From Hyphomicrobiaceae bacterium (GTDB taxonomy: Bacteria > Pseudomonadota > Alphaproteobacteria > Rhizobiales > Hyphomicrobiaceae), in NCBI GenBank assembly GCA_024281145.1, contig JAMXLN010000259.1, positions 1 through 34,962 of the forward strand: a stretch of DNA of 34,962 bases, read 5' to 3'. The notes beneath the pieces are model-generated. The model had not been told where the DNA came from. It made no database searches and saw only the letters and a list, made by a program, of their open reading frames with translations. Below, piece by piece: positions 1-7,869 of the stretch. The first letter of the stretch is position 1, and each line of letters opens with the position of its first letter. The position numbers and the translations under genes were made by a program.

Positions 1-70
1 CCGAGGCGCTGTGAATTGCAGGCCGCTTATTCCCTTCCCGCGATTTCCTCGGGAACTCCCCAGCACTTCT

Positions 71-166
71 TTAATGATGCAGCGACATCACCATCATTGC
101 ACCGCCGAGGATCTTGCCGAGCCAAAGACCCAGCAGGACATTCAAGATGTCGCTGATAAGCAGCAT
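71..166 (-). CDS. 31-residue hydrophobic small protein, hypothetical
   Basis: A short ORF reading ATG (164-166) to TAA (71-73), with a Shine-Dalgarno GGAGG four bases before the ATG and an in-frame stop three codons before that, so the start is fixed. The product begins MLLISDILNVLLGLWLGKIL and ends MSLHH. It is almost one continuous hydrophobic helix with a GxWLGKxLGG centre, as in single-span membrane microproteins. I do not recognise a family. No gene shares its transcript in view; the next minus-strand gene is 640 bases upstream. It could be a chance ORF, but the ribosome site and the membrane-like composition argue for a real product. Confidence 0.45.
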   Translation of the reverse strand: MLLISDILNVLLGLWLGKILGGAMMVMSLHH

Positions 167-803
167 GACACCTCCGCACTACCATTATTACTTCGGGAAC
201 CCCGCTCGCAATCGCGGTGGTTTCTGTGACACTACTTAGATAAACCAGCACCGTTCGCTTCAGGGCATACAGCGTCTTTGCGTCTCGCCCTTGCCTGCCA
301 TCGTTACTCGCGCGGCCATTTTCGCATTGGCACCAAGGGCGCTACACGGCTGTCATTGCGTTGGTGGTAATTGTTGAGGCCGCCCCGACGGTCCCCACGG
401 CCACACGTTTCCCGATCCATGAGAAGCCGAGACAGTGGAGAGCAGTCGGTGGCAGCCGTCCTCGAGGCGGACTCGCGTTGCAATGCCTATTTAACATTGC
501 GTAACGGGAAGTCGCCGGGGAGGAAACCGGCGCAAGGTCTTCGGGTTGGTCTCAGAGAAAAGATCAACGAGTGGTTTTTCCGCTGCCTTTAGCATCATTG
601 CCTGGGACTGGAGTGGGATTGGGTTACGAGCCGGCAACCGGTCGCTAGCCACGATCCACCCGCCCAGGTGCCGGCTACCAACTCGCCTTTAAAAACCGGC
701 GGCACCGCTGCCTCCAATCCGGGCACTCTCGGGGTGGCCAAATGAGATAACTGCGCCATGCCTCACGTGAAAGAAGGGATGGAGGCCCCCTACAGGATGC
801 GCA
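167..803. other. gene-free stretch
   Basis: About 640 bases without a convincing gene on either strand. The ORFs here are short, arginine- and proline-rich and have no ribosome site. A TTGGCAC resembling the -24 half of a sigma-54 promoter lies near 325-331 but lacks a TTGC at -12. No tRNA, riboswitch or transposon end was seen. Confidence 0.5.
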
Positions 804-1070
804 TCAACGGATGATCCAGCTGATCCAGGCGGTGACGGCCGAGATCGCGACACGGATTGCCAACAGCAGGAAGATCGGCGAGAGGACGAGCCACCAGGAC
901 GCAACATGCAGGCCAGCGAGCTTGAAGACGGTGAGTAGTGCGGAGAGGCACAATAGGAAGATGTACATCAGCCCAAAAAAGCTAGTTTGAGCTGACGCAG
1001 CCTGCGCAGGTGCGCCAGTTTCACGTCCTAACGCCGGATCGGGCGTTTCGGATTTCCGAGCAACGCCCAT
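804..1070 (-). CDS. small two-span membrane protein, hypothetical
   Basis: An 88-residue product read from ATG at 1070; a TTG two codons earlier is the alternative start. A polar N-terminus of about 30 residues is followed by one hydrophobic helix starting FFGLMYIFLLCLSALL, a short turn with a WW pair, and a second long hydrophobic segment ending WISWIIR. The first helix followed by KLAGLHVASWWLVLSPIF resembles small inner-membrane proteins where a KLxG...WWWVLxPI pattern follows the first span; that comparison is from memory. Function unknown. No clear ribosome site is visible, so the exact start is uncertain. It lies alone in a gene-poor stretch. Confidence 0.55.
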   Translation of the reverse strand: MGVARKSETPDPALGRETGAPAQAASAQTSFFGLMYIFLLCLSALLTVFKLAGLHVASWWLVLSPIFLLLAIRVAISAVTAWISWIIR

Positions 1071-1306
1071 CGCCAAGGATCGTTCCTATTGAGCCTGGCG
1101 GCCGCCACATCGCTCGCAACCCCTCGCCGACGTGGCTGCGGTGAACTGTGAGCGCTGCCAGGAGCGATCCAACACTTTGTGCCCTCTCGGGTTGAAGATC
1201 GTTGTTTCTCTGTCCTGGTTGATAAAAGCCAATGACAGCTGGGCGCAGTCGGAGCATCCGTTCCCTTGGGTTTCTACCCTAGTGGATAAGATTTTAGGGG
1301 GTGTCG

Positions 1307-1627
1307 ATGCTGCAGACCGTGGCTGTCGTTTTTCTGCTGGCTTTATTTTCATCGCATGCACATGCAGAACAAGGTGACAACCAGACCTCGACCGAAGCTG
1401 GCGCGCGGAACGCGTTCGTTGCTGCGGAGGCCGGCCCACCGCCTCAGGATGTCGGAGAAGAACTCAAGACCTGGGACCGCATCAAACGCTCCAACGATGT
1501 GTCCGAGCTCGAAGCATTGATAGCTCGCCACAAAGATACCTTCCTCGCCAATCTCGCGAGGCGCCGGATCGAGCAGCTGGGCCGCCAAGGCGTCGTCCGC
1601 CCCGGCCTGGTCCAAGCACCAAACTGA
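1307..1627 (+). CDS. small exported protein with a rhizobial WDxIK-type repeat
   Basis: A 106-residue product. The ATG at 1307 is chosen over a GTG at 1301 because AGGGGG lies five to six bases before it. Residues 1-20 form a signal peptide with hydrophobic core VAVVFLLALFSS and an AHA cleavage site. A polar linker is followed by one helical repeat that starts WDRIKRSNDVSELEALIARH and continues to an RRRIEQL end. This matches a short repeat common in Hyphomicrobiales periplasmic and caspase-like (peptidase C14) proteins, written roughly WDxIKxSxDxxxxxxFlxxyPxtxfaxlAxxRLxxL. Here it stands alone, without a catalytic domain. It is probably a periplasmic accessory protein of unknown partner. No neighbouring gene suggests a role. 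Confidence 0.72.
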   Translation: MLQTVAVVFLLALFSSHAHAEQGDNQTSTEAGARNAFVAAEAGPPPQDVGEELKTWDRIKRSNDVSELEALIARHKDTFLANLARRRIEQLGRQGVVRPGLVQAPN

Positions 1628-2337
1628 TGACCTCGTGAGCGAATGGCTACGAGCCCGTGGCTGCGTGGTCTTGCGCGTCAAGGCTTAGGGGTCGCTTGTC
1701 CAGCGTGTTGGCCCACCGGCCCGCGTCGGTCCATGCAGGACTATAGAGGTCGCATGGGCGGAGGGCGGGACGTCACTCCTGCGCCAGCATCGTGGGTTGA
1801 TAACACGCCTCGCCATGATCTACTTCCGGTTGATCTACTTCCGGTTGCGCCGCCGCCGAAGATTGCGCCCGAAGCTCCCGTCAAGCGCACCGGCCAAGAC
1901 CATGCCCCCCATTGTGACGTCAGCTGGCACTCCTCAAGGACAAGCCGCCGCGCGACAACGCTCCGCAGAGTGAGATCGGTGGGGAGGTCCAATTTGGTAT
2001 TCATTTGGAGGAGAGTGTCGCGGCTGGCGGCGAATGGTGAGGGACCAGCGCAGACAAAAAAACTCGGTGTTTCTCAAGGGTTAGCCACCCCGTACGAGTG
2101 CCCTAACCAGGCTGCGCTTCGCCGTGCCGGCCCAACCGTCAACTGGCGCCGCGCCAGCGCCCCCATGCTATGCAGTTGTCCGCGGGCGAGCGCGCAGGCG
2201 CTACCAACAGTCATGGCAGCACCGCACCGATCAATCTCCCATGCCGGGTTGCATTGGCCTGTGCAATGATACCGGCTTAGTCTTGAGCATCAACCGGCCC
2301 TCAGGCCCTTCAGGATGCCGCAGGAGGATCCCGCCCC
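1628..2337. other. gene-free stretch upstream of the thiolase-like gene
   Basis: About 710 bases. A 208-codon plus-strand frame (1643-2269) spans it, but its composition (Arg, Pro, Ser, Cys), lack of a ribosome site and lack of any motif make it unlikely to be coding. A 15-bp perfect tandem repeat lies at 1817-1846. A poly-A run at about 2056-2062 is not preceded by a stem on the opposite strand, so it is not a terminator. The promoter of the thiolase-DUF35 pair should be here, but I could not pick one. Confidence 0.5.
1817..1846. repeat. 15-bp perfect tandem duplication
   Basis: GATCTACTTCCGGTT occurs twice with no spacer (1817-1831 and 1832-1846). It lies in non-coding sequence, 490 bases before the thiolase-like gene. 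It may be replication slippage or a doubled protein-binding site. There is no mobile-element context. Confidence 0.85.
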
Positions 2338-3594
2338 ATGCCGATGCCCGCTGATACGGACGTCTCGAGCCCCAAGCATCTGCGGGATAAGTACGCCATC
2401 GTCGGGGTAGGCGAAACCACCTACACCCGTGGTTCCGGAATGACCACCCGCGCGCTCGGCACCTGGGCGGTGCGCAATGCCATGCTCGATGCAGGGCTTA
2501 AGGCCGCCGATGTGGATGGCATGCTATCCTATCAGTCGGGCGACTCCACGTTTGCTCCCTTCATCGCCGGCGACCTCGGCATCCGCCTCAACTTCTATAT
2601 GGATGTCTTCGGGGGCGGCTCCTCAACAGAGGCCCTGATCGGCATTGCCATGGGCGTGATCGAGGCCGGCATGTGCAAGACGGTCGCCATCTTCCGCGCC
2701 ATGAACGGCTTCTCCCAGGTGCGCATCGGCGGCACCGGCGCGCGCTCAGCAGTGCCGGTGACGAGCGACATGTTGCACAGCCGTGCCTACGGGTGGCAGA
2801 GCGCTGGGCAAATGTTCAGCCCCACTTTCATGCGTCACATGTACGATTACGGCACCAAACCCGAACAGGTTGCCGCAGTGCGTGCCGCGCACAGCAATCA
2901 TGCCTCCAACAATCCAAAGGCCTTCTATCAGAAGCGCGTGACCGTCGAGGACGTGCTGGCGAGCCGGGTGATCTGCAAGCCATTGCACCTGCTCGACTGC
3001 TGCGTAGAGACCGACAACGCCACCGCCATCATCGTCGCGCGCGCCGATCGCGCACGCGATCTCAAGCACACCCCCGCGCTCATTCGCGGCGTCGCGGGTC
3101 GGGTGTGCAAGCCACGCATCGACATGCACTACCAGGCAGGTCCAATCTCTACCGTAGCCGGCAGGTATGCCCGCGAGATCCTCTGGCCCAATTCGGGCGT
3201 CGGCCCTGAGGACGTTGATGTGACGGGATCCTACGACGCGTTCACGTTCACGACCATGCTGCAGCTCGAGGACTACGGCTTCTGCAAGAAGGGCGAGGGT
3301 GGGCACTACGTCAGTGATGGCACCATTAACCTCGGGGGAAGGCGGCCAAACAACACCAGCGGCGGGCATCTGTGCGAGGGTTACACGCACGGCATGAACA
3401 TGGTGATCGAGAACGTGCGCCAGCTGCGTCATGACGTCGACGACCGCTGTCCCATAGGATCCGATGGCAAACGCAAGCACACCTACGACCACAAGGAAGG
3501 CGGCTGCCGGCAGGTGAAGGGGTGCGAGGTCACCGCGAACCTTGGCTGGGCCATGCCAGGCACCGGCTCGGCCATGGTCATGCGGCGCGGCTGA
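2338..3594 (+). CDS. thiolase-fold protein of the lipid-transfer (Ltp/SCP2) type, probably not a true thiolase
   Basis: A 418-residue protein of the SCP2/Ltp branch of the thiolase superfamily. The N-terminus reads AIVGVGETTYTRG. The position of the thiolase nucleophile Cys is in DVFGGGSSTEAL (residues 89-100) and has no Cys. DCCVETDNATAIIV (220-233) is typical of Ltp proteins. In the C-terminal half, GSYDAFTF (297-304) and SGGHLCEGYTHGM (341-353) stand where thiolases have the NxGGxxxGHP loop, with Tyr349 in place of the catalytic His. Loss of Cys and His with Tyr present is what is known of Ltp2-type retro-aldolases, which work with a DUF35 partner. The DUF35 gene follows 14 bases downstream. 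AGGAGG lies 10 bases before the ATG. I infer C-C cleavage or transfer on an acyl-CoA; substrate unknown. Confidence 0.88.
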   Translation: MPMPADTDVSSPKHLRDKYAIVGVGETTYTRGSGMTTRALGTWAVRNAMLDAGLKAADVDGMLSYQSGDSTFAPFIAGDLGIRLNFYMDVFGGGSSTEALIGIAMGVIEAGMCKTVAIFRAMNGFSQVRIGGTGARSAVPVTSDMLHSRAYGWQSAGQMFSPTFMRHMYDYGTKPEQVAAVRAAHSNHASNNPKAFYQKRVTVEDVLASRVICKPLHLLDCCVETDNATAIIVARADRARDLKHTPALIRGVAGRVCKPRIDMHYQAGPISTVAGRYAREILWPNSGVGPEDVDVTGSYDAFTFTTMLQLEDYGFCKKGEGGHYVSDGTINLGGRRPNNTSGGHLCEGYTHGMNMVIENVRQLRHDVDDRCPIGSDGKRKHTYDHKEGGCRQVKGCEVTANLGWAMPGTGSAMVMRRG

Positions 3595-3608
3595 AGGGGA
3601 AGAGAACC

Positions 3609-4130
3609 ATGCCAATCCAAGCGCAGTACCTGGGAATGCCCCTCAGCCTCGATGACCTCGAGGTAGAAAACCTCACCTACTTCAAGCATTGCGCGGCTCA
3701 TGACTTCCATCTGCAGGCGTGCGCGAACTGCTCGCTATTGCGCTATCCGCCCACCACCGCCTGCCCCTGGTGCACGAGCCGAGAAGCCAACTGGGTGCCG
3801 GTCGAGGGCCAGGGCACGGTGCACTCCTACACGGAGGTGCATCATCCCATCCAGCCGGCGTTCAAGGGCCACACGCCCTACCTGGTCCTGCTGGTGGATC
3901 TCGACCGGCAGCTGGGCAAACCGACCGAGCACGAGGCCTTACGCGTCGTCGGCAACCTCACCACCCCTGACGGCAAGCTCGCCCCACCCGAGATGGTAAA
4001 GCGCGTCGGCATCGGAACACGCGTCCGCATGGTTTTCACCGATGTCGCGCCGGGCCTGGCTCTGCCGCAGTGGATCATCGACGAGACGGCAAAGCAGCCC
4101 GAAAATCCCTGGCGCTATCCCCAGGAGTGA
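3609..4130 (+). CDS. DUF35 zinc-ribbon / OB-fold protein, partner of the thiolase-like protein
   Basis: A 173-residue protein. The start is fixed by GGGGA just before the ATG at 3609; a longer reading from 3522 would overlap the upstream gene. An N-terminal helix is followed by a zinc ribbon with CANC (Cys38, Cys41) and CPWC (Cys52, Cys55), then an OB-fold beginning near residue 63 (VPVEGQGTVHSYTEVHHP) and ending about residue 145. This is the OB_aCoA_assoc / DUF35_N pair of domains. Such proteins form complexes with thiolase-fold enzymes and can bind or channel the acyl-CoA; in the Ltp2-ChsH2 aldolase the DUF35 part is needed for activity. The 14-base gap to the upstream stop indicates one operon of two genes. 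It ends tail-to-tail with the SDR gene at 4154. Confidence 0.9.
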   Translation: MPIQAQYLGMPLSLDDLEVENLTYFKHCAAHDFHLQACANCSLLRYPPTTACPWCTSREANWVPVEGQGTVHSYTEVHHPIQPAFKGHTPYLVLLVDLDRQLGKPTEHEALRVVGNLTTPDGKLAPPEMVKRVGIGTRVRMVFTDVAPGLALPQWIIDETAKQPENPWRYPQE

Positions 4131-4153
4131 TCGGCCAACCTTGCGATCGCGGC

Positions 4154-4927
4154 TCACTCGGCGGTCCAGCCGCCGTCGACCACGAGCGACGTGCCGGTCA
4201 CAAGCGCGGACGCATCCGAGGCCAGAAAGAGGATCGCGCCCAGCACGTCCTCCACCGTACCAAGCCGGCCGAGTTTGATCTTGGCCAGCACTTCGGACTT
4301 AAAGGCGGTGTTCTCGAAGAAGGGCTTCGTCAGCGGCGTCTCGAGGAACGTCGGCCCAAGCGTATTGACGCGGATGTTGTGTGGGGCGAGCTCGATAGCC
4401 ATCGCCTTGGTGAATCCCTCCATGGCGTGCTTAGACGCACAGTAAACGCTTCGCCGCGCAGCGCCCACGTGGCCCATCTGCGAGGAGACGTTGATGATGG
4501 ATCCCGCCTGTGCGGCCTCGATCAGCCGGCGCGCCACGGCCTGGACTACGAAATAGGCGGCACGTACGTTAAGATCCATGATGGCGTCGAAATCCTCGAT
4601 TGTGACATCGAGCAGCATCTTTGGTCGATTGGTTCCGGCGTTGTTAACAAGGATGTTGAAGGGCCCTGCCCGCGCGATGGTGGCCTGCATCGCCGGCAGA
4701 TCCGTGACATCAAGGACGAGCGCCTCCGCCTTCTGATGACGGCCGCCGATCGCAGCCGCGCCCGCCTCGACCTCCCCACGCGTGCGCGCCAGCAACGTCA
4801 CATGGGCACCCGCGTCCGCCAATGCCGAGGCCGCAGCCAATCCTATGCCGCGCCCTGCACCGGTCACCAGCGCGCGCTTGCCATCGAGGCGAAAGGAGGG
4901 GGCGGGTGGGACGTGCACTCCGGACAT
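4154..4927 (-). CDS. SDR-family NAD(P)-dependent oxidoreductase
   Basis: A 257-residue classical short-chain dehydrogenase. The ATG at 4927 is preceded by AGGAGGT at ideal distance, so the 33 extra codons of the open frame are not used. Visible features are the cofactor motif TGAGRGIG (residues 22-29), NNAG (95-98), the catalytic set Asn120, Ser148/149 (INVSS), Tyr162 and Lys166 (YCASK), and the C-terminal VTGTSLVVDGGW. Sequence style is that of gluconate 5-dehydrogenase or 3-oxoacyl-ACP reductase-like SDRs; the substrate is not readable. It lies 177 bases downstream of the HisD-family gene on the same strand and converges with the thiolase/DUF35 pair, so a shared catabolic role is likely but inferred. 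Confidence 0.92.
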   Translation of the reverse strand: MSGVHVPPAPSFRLDGKRALVTGAGRGIGLAAASALADAGAHVTLLARTRGEVEAGAAAIGGRHQKAEALVLDVTDLPAMQATIARAGPFNILVNNAGTNRPKMLLDVTIEDFDAIMDLNVRAAYFVVQAVARRLIEAAQAGSIINVSSQMGHVGAARRSVYCASKHAMEGFTKAMAIELAPHNIRVNTLGPTFLETPLTKPFFENTAFKSEVLAKIKLGRLGTVEDVLGAILFLASDASALVTGTSLVVDGGWTAE

Positions 4928-5104
4928 GCCGCCTTGACCTCCTTGGACGCACTGGCGCCGATGAAGCTCAAACTCAGCCCGCCAGAACCGGCAGGCTATG
5001 GCTCGAATGAAACGCGCAACAATCACTGCCTTCCGGTGTATCCGCAGGTGAGCACTGCTTGAGGCGAGGCAGAGAAGTTCACCATTATCGCCATCACACC
5101 CAGC

Positions 5105-6412
5105 TCACTCCGCCGCCCGTGCATACGGCACATTCCGACCGCCGTGGCGGCGCACGCGCACATTGGCCTGCTCGGCATGGGCAGAGAAGCCCTCGAGTAT
5201 GCACAGGCGCGAGCACACCTCCCCGATCTCGGCCGAGGCTTTGTCGGTCAGCACCTTCTGGTAGGTGCACGTCTTGAGGAACTTGCCGACCCACAGCCCG
5301 CCCGTGTAACGCGCGGCCTTCCGAGTGGGTAAGGTGTGGTTGGTGCCAATCACCTTATCGCCATAGGCCACATTGGTGCGCGGCCCCATAAACAGCGAAC
5401 CATAATTCTGCATGCGGGCGAGGAACCAGTCGGGATCGCGCGTCATAACCTGCACGTGCTCTGAGGCGATGCGGTCGGCTTCAGCCACCATTTCCTCTTC
5501 GCTATCGCAAACAATGACTTCGCCCATGTCGGCCCAAGCCTTGCCCGCAGCATCAGCCGTGGGGAGGATCTTCAACAGTCGTTCGACCTCAGCCATAGTT
5601 GCCCGCGCTAGCGCTTCGCAATTGGTGATGAGCACGGCGGGCGAGGTGGGGCCGTGCTCAGCCTGGCCCAGCAGGTCGGTTGCGCACAGTTCCGCATCCA
5701 CGCTGTCATCGGCGATGATCAAGGTCTCTGTGGGACCGGCAAGTAGATCGATGCCGACGCGACCAAAGAGTTGTCGCTTGGCCTCCGCCACATAGGCGTT
5801 ACCGGGACCGACCAGCATGTCCACCGCAGCGATCGTCTCGGTCCCGAGCGCCATCGCCGCAACGGCCTGCACACCACCCAGCACATAGATCTCATCGGCT
5901 CCGCCAAAGTGCATGGCTGCAACAATGGCGGGATGCGGACCACCTTTGTGCGGCGGGGCGCACGCGATGATGCGCCTTACGCCCGCAACCCGCGCGGTGA
6001 CGATCGACATGTGCGCGGAGGCAACCATGGGATAGCGTCCACCCGGCACGTAGCAACCGATTGAATTCACGGGGATGTGCCTGTGACCGAGGATCACGCC
6101 CGGCAGCGTCTCCACCTCCAGATCGCGCAATGTCTCCTTCTGCCTTTGCGCGAAGTTGCGCACCTGCGTCTGGGCAAATTTGATATCATCGAGATCACGT
6201 TTGCTCACTTGGGCGATCGCGCGCTCAACCTCCCCTGGTGTCAGCTTGAACGACGGCGGCGCCCACGTGTCGAACTTCTGTGACAGCTCGCGCACCGCTT
6301 GATCGCGCCGCAACTCGACATCGGCCAGGATGGACTCAACCGTTGCGCGCACCTGCGCGTCGGCCGCCTTGATCGCTCCCGCATCGATCCCGCGTTTCAA
6401 ATAGCGAACCAT
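5105..6412 (-). CDS. histidinol dehydrogenase-family NAD+/Zn alcohol dehydrogenase, likely catabolic rather than HisD
   Basis: A 435-residue protein covering the full HisD fold. The ATG at 6412 follows GAGGAGG closely and is preferred over an upstream start. The zinc-site residues are present: GQAEHG (Gln250, His253), YGDK (Asp352) and His412. The catalytic Glu-His pair is SEHV (Glu318, His319), and GTNHTLPT (His359) matches the substrate loop. The wording [38 protein letters not shown] and [19 protein letters not shown] is closer to the HpsN-type sulfopropanediol dehydrogenases and related alcohol-oxidising paralogues than to biosynthetic HisD, judged from memory. No other his gene is near. 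It probably oxidises a small polyol to a carboxylate in two NAD+ steps. It shares a strand with the SDR and the hydrolase 39 bases upstream. Confidence 0.88.
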   Translation of the reverse strand: MVRYLKRGIDAGAIKAADAQVRATVESILADVELRRDQAVRELSQKFDTWAPPSFKLTPGEVERAIAQVSKRDLDDIKFAQTQVRNFAQRQKETLRDLEVETLPGVILGHRHIPVNSIGCYVPGGRYPMVASAHMSIVTARVAGVRRIIACAPPHKGGPHPAIVAAMHFGGADEIYVLGGVQAVAAMALGTETIAAVDMLVGPGNAYVAEAKRQLFGRVGIDLLAGPTETLIIADDSVDAELCATDLLGQAEHGPTSPAVLITNCEALARATMAEVERLLKILPTADAAGKAWADMGEVIVCDSEEEMVAEADRIASEHVQVMTRDPDWFLARMQNYGSLFMGPRTNVAYGDKVIGTNHTLPTRKAARYTGGLWVGKFLKTCTYQKVLTDKASAEIGEVCSRLCILEGFSAHAEQANVRVRRHGGRNVPYARAAE

Positions 6413-6451
6413 GCCAGCCTCCTCATTTCTGCGCACACCCACATGCCCAAA

Positions 6452-7786
6452 TCACTTGGGAGGGAGCCCGGTGACAAAGGCCGCGATGGCATCGATCACC
6501 TCGCCATCCACGTGACTTGGCCGATCGTACTCCTCCGGGCGGCTCTTGCCGTTGCCGGCCATGAACAGATGGTTGAGCCTCGGCAATTCGCGAACCGTGG
6601 CATTGGCCTGCCCGGCGAGCGCCACCTTGAACCGGGAGAGGTCCTGCAATGTCACCTGATAGTCCCGCCCACCTTGTAGGATGAGCATCGGCAGCGACAG
6701 CTTTGCCGCTGCCGCCGCCGCATCATAGGCGTTAAGGTCGGCCCAGTAAGAAGGCGGGCAGTTGAGGATCGGGGGGCCCTCATCGTCCGGCTTGGCACTT
6801 TGGGCGCGGGCGGCTTCCGCTCTGAGCTTGGAACTTACCTCCCGCATTTGCGCCTCCGGCCGCCCAGCCAAGGCGCCGATATACTCGCTCTGCTCGACCA
6901 ACAGATCGGGGATCGGACGAGTGGCCCCCGCGAGAATGACAAGCCCAGCGAGGCCAGGCGCCTCCGCGGCAATGCGCGGGGCCAGAGTTCCCCCTAGGCT
7001 GTGCCCGACCAACACCACGCGTCGAGCGTCGATTTCGGGCCGCGAAAGCAAGAACAAAACCGCAGCCGCCGCGTCCTCCATCGTTTCCTCGCGGACGGTG
7101 AAGCGCTGCGTAGGCGCAAAGCGTTCCGGGTATACCTTGGTGCGCTTTTCGTAGCGCAGGACGGCGATGCCGCGCGAGGCCAGCCCCTGTGCCAGGTCCT
7201 GAAAGGGGCGGTTTGGACCAATGGCCTCGTTGCGGTCGTGGGGCCCGGAACCGTGCACCAGGACGACCGCAGGCACCCCACCGCCGCCACGAGGCAGCGA
7301 TAGCGTGCCGGGCAAAAGCAACGGCGCCCTGCCGATCTGGACCTCTGTTTCGGAAAACGCCGCCTCGTCGACGTAGGAGGGTGTGTTCCAGGGTTCTGCA
7401 CGACGCCCCGCAGGAACGATGAGCAATCCCGCCACGCGCCCGGCCCTGATCGCCACCCGAACGTCGAATGAGGTCCGCGCGAACTGCACAGGAACAATCG
7501 TGACCGTAACGTCCTCCTGGCGGCTGGTGCGTGGCGCACCCAACCCGCGCACGGGGCCCTCCGTCGCCGTCAGCTGATCCCAGATCTGTTTGAGAGCGGG
7601 TCCAGACACCACCGCCGCCATCTCCGGATTGAACTGGGCAACGACCTCGGAGACCTGTCCAGCGACGAGCTTTTCGACGATGGCACGGGCCAACATCTCA
7701 GGTGGCTCCTGCGCGAGGCCAAGGGCCGGCGCAACCAGCAAGGCGCCGAGGAGGGCCGCGAACAGGCGAGGACCTCGCGCACGCAT
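6452..7786 (-). CDS. exported alpha/beta hydrolase
   Basis: A 444-residue protein read from ATG 7786; the open frame continues upstream without a ribosome site. Residues 1-26 are a signal peptide (LFAALLGALLVAPALGLAQ). Residues about 27-130 form a DUF3887-like helical domain that often precedes secreted hydrolases. The hydrolase domain follows, with VLVHGSGPHDRNE (oxyanion loop, 176-187), the nucleophile elbow GHSLGG (Ser263), Asp375 in LILQGGRDYQV and His406 in LNHLF. This matches the dienelactone hydrolase / BAAT-like serine hydrolases acting in the periplasm; the substrate is unknown. The gene ends 39 bases before the HisD-family start, so cotranscription is likely. Confidence 0.9.
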   Translation of the reverse strand: MRARGPRLFAALLGALLVAPALGLAQEPPEMLARAIVEKLVAGQVSEVVAQFNPEMAAVVSGPALKQIWDQLTATEGPVRGLGAPRTSRQEDVTVTIVPVQFARTSFDVRVAIRAGRVAGLLIVPAGRRAEPWNTPSYVDEAAFSETEVQIGRAPLLLPGTLSLPRGGGGVPAVVLVHGSGPHDRNEAIGPNRPFQDLAQGLASRGIAVLRYEKRTKVYPERFAPTQRFTVREETMEDAAAAVLFLLSRPEIDARRVVLVGHSLGGTLAPRIAAEAPGLAGLVILAGATRPIPDLLVEQSEYIGALAGRPEAQMREVSSKLRAEAARAQSAKPDDEGPPILNCPPSYWADLNAYDAAAAAAKLSLPMLILQGGRDYQVTLQDLSRFKVALAGQANATVRELPRLNHLFMAGNGKSRPEEYDRPSHVDGEVIDAIAAFVTGLPPK

Positions 7787-7869
7787 GAGTGTCGTCTCGC
7801 TTCGTGATCGACGCAGGATGCCTGTTATAGGTTGCAAGCACAACACACACCCGAATACCGGGGCTGACC

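Noticed and set aside
326-342. Sigma-54 promoter candidate TTGGCACCAAGGGCGCT
   Set aside because: The -24 half and the GG-N10-GC spacing fit, but the -12 half lacks TTGC and no gene follows on that strand.
1643-2269. 208-codon plus-strand ORF
   Set aside because: Arg/Pro/Cys-rich, no ribosome site, no motif; looks like open frame in GC-rich non-coding DNA.
2746-3615. 289-codon minus-strand ORF inside the thiolase-like gene
   Set aside because: Antisense shadow; the plus frame has clear family motifs.
4070-5062. 330-codon plus-strand ORF across the SDR gene
   Set aside because: Antisense shadow of a gene with intact SDR motifs.
7852-7866. Terminator after purK
   Set aside because: Only a 4-5 bp stem and a TGTGTGTT tail; too weak to call.
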